Positions 21,101-26,116 of a DNA stretch of 26,116 bases are shown piece by piece. The stretch is taken from positions 1-26,116 of the forward strand of contig MU839312.1 in NCBI GenBank assembly GCA_030685235.1, in the 5' to 3' direction. The position numbers and the translations under genes are program-made. Origin of the DNA: Copromyces sp. CBS 386.78. Its lineage: Eukaryota > Ascomycota > Sordariomycetes > Sordariales > Sordariaceae. The notes beneath the pieces are model-generated. The model was not told where the DNA came from. It saw only the letters and a program-made list of their open reading frames with translations, and made no database searches. The first letter of the stretch is position 1; each line of letters begins with the position of its first letter.

Positions 21101-22915
21101 AGTAATTAGCCCGCTACCTATTCCGCTACCTAGGAAGTCTTTAAAACCCCGTGGCGAATTATAGAATAAAAATAATTAATAGGATATATACGATTTTAAC
21201 GGTAACTTGGTAATGAGAGGCAATAAAGTGGCGAGGTATTATACTACTATTACCCTAATTGCTATAGAGGATATACATTTAAAACTGCTAATTGAGATAG
21301 ACTTTTACTTACTCTTAGCTACAATTAGTTAAATACCCTACCTACCGAAATTATATAAAAATACTATTAAACGAAACGACTTTAAAACCTTATAGTATTT
21401 AGTAATAAAGGAGTAAGTAAATAAGTTAATAGCGTTCGGCATATAGGATTTCGTCGATTTACTAAATAGTATTAAAGTTATACCGGGTAAATAGGTATTA
21501 GACCAGAAGTTATAATAATTGGCGAATAGTTGAAGAATAGGGTAAAGTAGGTTATATATAGCAATTTTAAATATAGTAATTATATGCCGTACGAAGTATA
21601 TTCGGCTATTATCTATATATTTAATATAAGGATCTTTATTATACTAGTAGCGATTATAGACTTAAAATACTGCTAATTTAATATAGTAGTAGTATATTTA
21701 AATACTTTAATATTTAAAAACGAAATTATCTATATTAAATAACCGACGGGCTTCGAAAATAGTATTAGAAGAATTTATCGATTTAATAAAGTACTATATA
21801 ATTTATAGAAATTAGCGATCTAGTAGTATAAAATAATAATCCTAAAAATAAAAATTCTTAATTTCGAACCGTTTACTATAGATAATTATATTTTCAAGAA
21901 CGAGAAGATAAGTATTATTATCTTTCTATATATTAACGACCTTCTAATTGCCAGTTTAATCTAAACGGCTATTAATGCCGTCGTTAATACCTTTAATATA
22001 GTGTTCGAGCTAAAGGATATTGGTAATGCCTCTTCCTTCTTAAGTTACTTAATCGTTAAAGACCGACCTAACTATTATATTTATTTTTATTAAGAAGTAT
22101 ACTTAAAGAAGATTATAGAACGTTTTAATAAGGGAAAGTTAAATGTAATCTTTACCCTATAATTACCTAATAAATTCGACCTACCGAAACCTAGATAGGA
22201 AGTTAATAAAATTATTAGTACAACGAAGGATTATTAAAAATAAACGGGCAGCCTAAACTTTCTATCCTTCTATATAAGACTAGATATTATATATATAATT
22301 ATAAGGCTATATAAAGCTAACGCGGGCCCTTCAAAAGAATACTAAAAATTAAATCAATACCTATAGCGGTATCTTAACGCCAATCTCAATAAAGGTCTAA
22401 AATACAGTGGCCGGTTTCCTATCGACAACTTAAAATTCTATACTTATAGTAATACTTCTTTTATAAACAACTTATTTATAAGAATTTCGGTTAGAGGATA
22501 TATAATTATACTAGCGGGCATACTAATTATTTAGAAATTAAAGAAGTAGATTCTAATTACGCTATCGACTTTAGAAGCAGAATTCGTTAACTTAACTCCT
22601 ATGGCAAAGGCTTTATACTAGGCTAGAAATATATTAAAAGAAGCAAGATTTAACTAACCAAAACCGTAAATCTTATTTATAAACTTAGCAAACGCCAGGT
22701 ATATTATATTTAACCCGGCCTAAACTGCCCGTACTTACTACTTAAATCTTTGTTATAAATAGATTATTAGCGTAATAGCGAAGGGAAATTTTCATTTAAT
22801 TTATATTGCTAATAAGGATATAATTGTTAACAGGCTAATTAAGGGGTTAGATAAAATAGTATACGAATATTTCGTATAATAATTAGGTATAGTATTACCT
22901 CCTAAAATAATTTAA
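18190..22915 (+). pseudogene. Copia gag-pol remnant
   Basis: This would encode the capsid and the enzymes for cDNA synthesis and integration. Traces in order: a Gag-like region with a Cys/Tyr cluster at 18916-19020 (possible zinc knuckle); protease active site D-I-S-T-S for D-T-G-A-S at 19315-19329; an integrase zinc-binding-like H-R-R-F pattern near 19752 (His now Tyr); integrase core D-N-S-I-E-F for D-N-G-x-E-F at 20125-20142; an integrase-RT linker in the open stretch 20611-20814; RT catalytic box Y-I-N-D for Y-V-D-D at 21929-21940; RNase H L-S-T-L-E-A-E-F intact at 22562-22585; and the copia-type C terminus near 22817-22890. Protease and integrase share one frame, the RT start (about 21342) is in another, and the RT core and RNase H in a third. 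It cannot make functional protein. Confidence 0.87.
19176..19240 (+). repeat. 21-bp tandem repeat in copia gag-protease spacer
   Basis: About two and a half units of TATAACGACGATTTTATTAAT-type sequence, coding an N-Y-N-D-D-F-I repeat between the Gag-like and protease parts. The units keep the frame, so this was probably a low-complexity acidic spacer before the element died. Confidence 0.6.
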
Positions 22916-23045
22916 ATTAGATTAATAAGAAATAATAGGGGTTAGAGCGCAGGTTTTCGGTACAAACGACTCTTTAGAAAGATAGCGATATTTAAGATCC
23001 GTATATAGATAGTTACTTCTTTTTTCTTATATTTTTTCTAGTATT

Positions 23046-23052
23046 GGAGGGG
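23046..23052 (+). promoter_or_regulatory. Polypurine tract of copia
   Basis: GGAGGGG lies three bases before the 3' LTR, the expected position of the plus-strand DNA primer. Confidence 0.75.
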
Positions 23053-23055
23053 TTA

Positions 23056-23227
23056 TTTTGTGCCTAGCCGGCTTACGGTCTTCAGCCGTGCCTGCCGGGC
23101 TAGGCCCACTTCTTCCCAGTACTATACTTAGCTAGTTTTTCCCCGCGATCGTTCGTAGCTCTGTTTCCTTCTTCAATACAATATCATCTTTTCTCTCTCT
23201 CGCCTTCTTTGTCCCTCTGGTCCAAGA
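23056..23227 (+). repeat. 3' LTR of copia element
   Basis: 172 bp, starting TTTTGTGCC and ending GTCCAAGA, then TTCGT of the target duplication. Four of the 13 differences from the 5' LTR are RIP-type changes in this copy and nine are in the other. In the hairpin, C-to-T at 23065 and G-to-A at 23102 fall at paired positions. Confidence 0.92.
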
Positions 23228-24707
23228 TTCGTTTATAGTTAATCGGTCGCCGTTATTTAATAGTCGACTATCCGTAAATAATTTAAGATAATATATGTAA
23301 AGGTTTCTTTATTTACTTTATAAGAGTAGATTAATATTATAATATTTGGGGCTTTCCTTCGGAAGAGGAAGGATTGGAAATTGATAATTTCCGTCTTTAC
23401 TTAGGTAAGAAGGGAATTCTTCGCTTTAAATAATAAATATTATTTAATATCGTCCTCCAATTATTAAACTTCGTTCCTCTTTTATTTCGTACCGATTATA
23501 TACTATTTTATAATATTACTATTAAATTTCGGATTAAAGTCGGTAATAGTAAATTCGTACTATCGGCTTAATTTAATTATTATTACCGCTAATTAATAAT
23601 TATAGTATAACACTTATTTTCTTATTATTATTTCTTTTAATTACCCTTTACAATTTATAGTAATTAATTCTAATATTTATGATAAGGGCGGTAGTACCCC
23701 TATTACCGGAGGCGGACCTATTATAATCGTTAAGAATTTCTCTATTAATACCTATTCTTTAATTTACCTAATTTTAACGGTATTACTTTTTCATTTATCG
23801 GTAAATAATCGATTTTTTATTTTCCTTATTTAAATATAATTAATTACCTAAATTACAATCCTTCGGACGAACCTTATTTAATTCGTATAGGTAAACGTTT
23901 TTTCGAAGGCCCTAACCCGCTTATTAAAATAGAGGTTGAATAATAGATAAAAGGTTTCTATTTTTAAATTCTTTATTAGCGTAATTTTATACGCCCCAAT
24001 AATTTTTAAATATTTAATTTAGTATTTAGCTAACCCAATCGTTATCCTTTATAATTTATTATAAATTTTAATCAGCTAATAGAAAGTTAATACTCTGTAT
24101 ACAATTATATTCCGAATATATTTAATATAAATCTCCTTTATTCGTATAAAAAAATAACTTTAAATTTTTACTACTAATTATATTAGTATATTCATTTGCA
24201 TAGCTATTTTATTTTTACTATTTCTACGTATATTCAATAATTAAGATTCCAATCAAACTAACCCCTAAGGAATTTAATCGATTCCGTTAATTTAAATACA
24301 ATTCCTCTAATTTAACAAATTTCCATTTTTAATTCCCTCGTCCGTATAAAATACATAAATTCTATTTTATTTACTTCGAATTCCATCCCTCTCTTAATTA
24401 CCTAACTCGAATAAATATTCTATATTATTTAGAGCATCTAATAATTTTCCTCGGTAATTTTAATTACTATAATAATATTAATATCGTTAGCGAAACCAAC
24501 GGTAATTACATTTTAAATAATAACTAACTTATAATATAATAAAATAATAAAAAGAATAAAAAGGATTAGTAAAAGGGGGGAACTTTATAATATACTTACT
24601 ACGATATTATAAGGTTAAAAAATTTCGTCGTCGAAAAAAAGAGAACTTTTCCTTCTAATAACGAAATTATTAACCTATTAGAAAATCTATTTTAGGAATT
24701 GCATTTT
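23228..24707 (-). pseudogene. LINE copy D, upstream part with ORF2 reverse transcriptase remnant (minus strand)
   Basis: Read on the minus strand from 24707, the sequence enters the family's reverse transcriptase just after motif A, so D is 5'-truncated. The catalytic box reads F-A-N-D at 24483-24494: one Asp became Asn, a milder lesion than F-I-N-N in copy C. The thumb/connection region follows, then the stretch corresponding to C 8650-9230, ending at the copia insertion. Stops are frequent. The right edge near 24707 meets the minisatellite. No target-site duplication could be identified for D. Confidence 0.8.
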
Positions 24708-24715
24708 AGATTTTA

Positions 24716-25081
24716 CTTATTGTAGATGCTAAGCTGTATTCCACCTACTATAAATGATTATATTTTGACAGTCTACTATAAATGCCAAGCTATATTCCAC
24801 CTATTGTAAATGATTATATTTTGACGGTCTACTCTAAATAATAAGCTGGACTCTACCTACTATAAACGTTAAAATTTTGACGGTCTACTCTAAATAATAA
24901 GCTGGATTCTACCTACTATAAACGTTAAAATTTTAACGGTCTACTATAAATAATAAGCTGGATTCTACCTGCCGTAAACGTTAAAATTTTGACAGTCTAT
25001 TGTAAATGATAAGCTGGATTCTACCTACTGTAAACGTTAAAATTTTAACGGTCTATTATAAATAATAAGCTAGATTCTATA
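24716..25081. repeat. 56-bp minisatellite, about 6.5 units
   Basis: Units start at 24716, 24772, 24828, 24884, 24940, 24996 and 25052 (the last partial). Each reads roughly TCTACTATAAAT, then AAGCTGGATTC, then TACCTACT, then GTAAACGTTAAAATTTTGACGG. Each unit looks like two related halves, both containing CTACTRTAAA. Units 1 and 2 differ most from the rest (GATTATATTTTG instead of CGTTAAAATTTTG). It abuts the truncated 5' end of LINE D. No coding is seen. Confidence 0.92.
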
Positions 25082-25194
25082 ATAAATAACTACTTTTTAT
25101 CCTATAAATTATTATATATTTAAATTCTAGTACCCTTAAGATATTTTAATTTTAAATTCTTTTCTAAGTTATTTAAATTATTTTATTTTCAAAG
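25082..25194. other. AT-rich spacer, nothing recognised
   Basis: About 110 bp of low-complexity AT sequence between the minisatellite and the start of LINE F. It has no match elsewhere in the window that I can see and no open frame. Confidence 0.5.
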
Positions 25195-25660
25195 GAATTA
25201 GAATTAAAACGACGCCGAAACCGGAAACGCCGATTTCTGGTCAGGAAGTGCTCTAAAACGAAAACCGACAACGGTAATCGACTCAGGAAGGTCATTTACC
25301 CCCTCCACAATATCCTACGACGACCGTAATAATAACGTTGAACCGTCGCTACCGATAACGATTAATAAAGGTGCGAGTAGGTTCGAAAATAGCGTTTATA
25401 ACCCCTTCGGAAGTATTTTAAAATATAACGACCCCTACGCCGTATTTACTATAAAAATTTCGGAAAAAACGGAGGAAGACGATAAAACTATAAAAAAATT
25501 TATTACTATAGCGAATAAAATTATAAATTACGCTACTATAATAACCGACGACCGTTACTAAATTCGAAAATTCCTTTTCGAATTCGCAAAAACTTTTACG
25601 AAGAAAAGTAAATATAAAATACTTAAAGTAAATAAGGCCGCCGAAGTCTAATTTATTAAC
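25195..25660 (+). pseudogene. LINE copy F, 5' end with start of ORF1, broken
   Basis: Matches the first 465 bp of copy C (4154-4620) and starts at the same point (GGAATTAGAATT here, GGACCGAATT in C). This supports 4154 as the true 5' end of the family. It breaks off at 25660, where the right inverted repeat begins, so only the leader and start of ORF1 remain. Like C, its first 150 bases keep more CpA than the rest. No continuation is present in the window. Confidence 0.82.
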
Positions 25661-25730
25661 ATAGTCTTCCCTTGGGCGGAGCTGGATATGCCCGAGGGAG
25701 GCAGTGAAACGCCCATCTTTTAAAATACTT
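25661..25730. repeat. Right copy of 70-bp inverted repeat
   Basis: The reverse complement of 220-289 with three mismatches. It retains CpA/TpG and a GGGC...GCCC stem-loop. It abuts broken LINE F on its inner side, as the left copy abuts LINE A. Confidence 0.85.
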
Positions 25731-25768
25731 ATTAGTTAAGTTTTTTAAAATCGGAAATTCTTCCTTAC

Positions 25769-25793
25769 TAGAGGCCGTAGGACACGGCCTCTA
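25769..25793. other. Perfect 10-bp hairpin next to right inverted repeat
   Basis: TAGAGGCCGT pairs with ACGGCCTCTA around AGGAC. It corresponds in position and flank (CTTACTAGAGG here, CTTACTAAAGG at the left) to the palindrome at 127-161, showing the homology of the two end elements beyond the 70-bp core. Confidence 0.75.
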
Positions 25794-25807
25794 CTCTGAA
25801 ATTTAAA

Positions 25808-26116
25808 TCTTTTATATTATTTTTATTATTATTATTCTTTTTATTTTATTTTCATTCTTTATATTATTTTTATTTTTATTTTTATTTTTATTTTTATTTT
25901 TATATTATTTTTATTATTATTATTCTTTTTATTTTATTTTCATTCTTTATATTATTTTTATTTTTATTTTTATTTTTATTTTTATTTTTAATTTTTATTT
26001 TTATTTTTATTTTTATTTTTATTTTTAATTTTTATTTTTATTTTTATTTTTATTTTTATTTTTATTTTTATTTTTATTTTTATTTTTATTTTTATTTTTA
26101 TTTTTATTTTTATTTT
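25808..26116. repeat. (TTTTTA)n microsatellite tract with internal direct repeat
   Basis: T-rich low-complexity sequence. A mixed block of TATTATTTTTATTATTATTATTC type followed by TTTATTTTATTTTCATTC occurs twice (about 25812-25870 and 25902-25960). Long TTTTTA runs then continue to the window end. It lies outside the right end element in the same relative place as (TAA)n at the left. Confidence 0.95.

Larger units (their letters stand above)
17362..23227 (+). mobile_element. Ty1/copia LTR retrotransposon, complete but dead, inside LINE D
   Basis: The 5866-bp element has two 172-bp LTRs, a primer binding site at 17534, a polypurine tract at 23046-23052 and 5-bp target-site duplications. The internal order is Gag-like, protease, integrase, reverse transcriptase, RNase H. 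Integrase preceding RT defines the Ty1/copia group (Pseudoviridae-type) as opposed to Ty3/gypsy. It lies opposite in orientation to its host LINE D. RIP has introduced many stops, and the domains lie in three reading frames, so length changes also occurred. Confidence 0.92.

Noticed and set aside
24716..25081. CRISPR array
   Set aside because: The 56-bp units are contiguous and similar along their whole length, with no unique spacers. It is a minisatellite in a eukaryotic repeat region.
220..25730. A single 25-kb DNA transposon with these inverted repeats as its TIRs
   Set aside because: No transposase or cargo gene is present, LINE fragments abut the repeats directly, and no target duplication can be seen outside them. 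Two independent short elements or a rearrangement is simpler.

Overview
The window is a gene-poor, AT-rich block of nested, mutated transposable elements, most likely from a filamentous ascomycete (Pezizomycotina). The main clue is the base pattern. Inside the long repeats CpA and TpG are almost absent, TpA is abundant and CpG survives, which is the signature of repeat-induced point mutation (RIP). Short or single-copy stretches keep their CpA/TpG. I see no intact host gene, no functional tRNA or rRNA gene and no CRISPR array. The longest open frames are shadows or fragments of dead elements.

Layout. 1-94 is a (TAA)n microsatellite. 127-289 is a hairpin plus a 70-bp segment that recurs inverted at 25661-25793, so two outward-facing copies of one short element bracket the window. 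291-2901 is LINE copy A (plus strand, 3' part only), interrupted by a terminal-inverted-repeat (TIR) element at 1507-2378. LINE copy B starts in A's tail at about 2902. At 4153 it is interrupted by LINE copy C (4154-10948), apparently full length and flanked by a 13-bp target-site duplication. B then resumes from 10949 to 14313, with an internal deletion at 12243 and a second copy of the TIR element at 13383-14281. 14314-14506 is a small island without RIP signature that contains a foldback sequence. 14507-15645 is LINE copy E (3' part). 15646-24707 is LINE copy D on the minus strand, split by a complete but dead Ty1/copia retrotransposon at 17362-23227 (172-bp LTRs, 5-bp target-site duplication). 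24716-25081 is a 56-bp minisatellite. 25195-25660 is the 5' end of LINE copy F. The window ends in the inverted short element and a (TTTTTA)n tract.

The six LINE pieces (A-F) belong to one family. From copy C the element is about 6.8 kb: an ORF1 with a CCHC zinc knuckle; an ORF2 with an endonuclease-like region, a reverse transcriptase with an FADD box, and a C-terminal part; a long 3' region of unclear coding status; a hairpin identical in four copies; and a (TAT)n tail. The architecture fits the Tad/jockey-like fungal LINEs.

Inferred order of events: A inserted first. B landed in A's 3' tail, so 14314-14506 may be A's original downstream flank. C inserted into B. The two TIR elements inserted into A and B. 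D inserted next to or into E, and copia inserted into D. RIP then hit all copies to different degrees. The most unusual items are the TIR element carrying a tRNA-like A box/B box module with poly(A), the outward-facing inverted segments at both ends, the copia LTRs with TCTTG...CAAGA ends instead of TG...CA, and the invariant LINE 3' hairpin.
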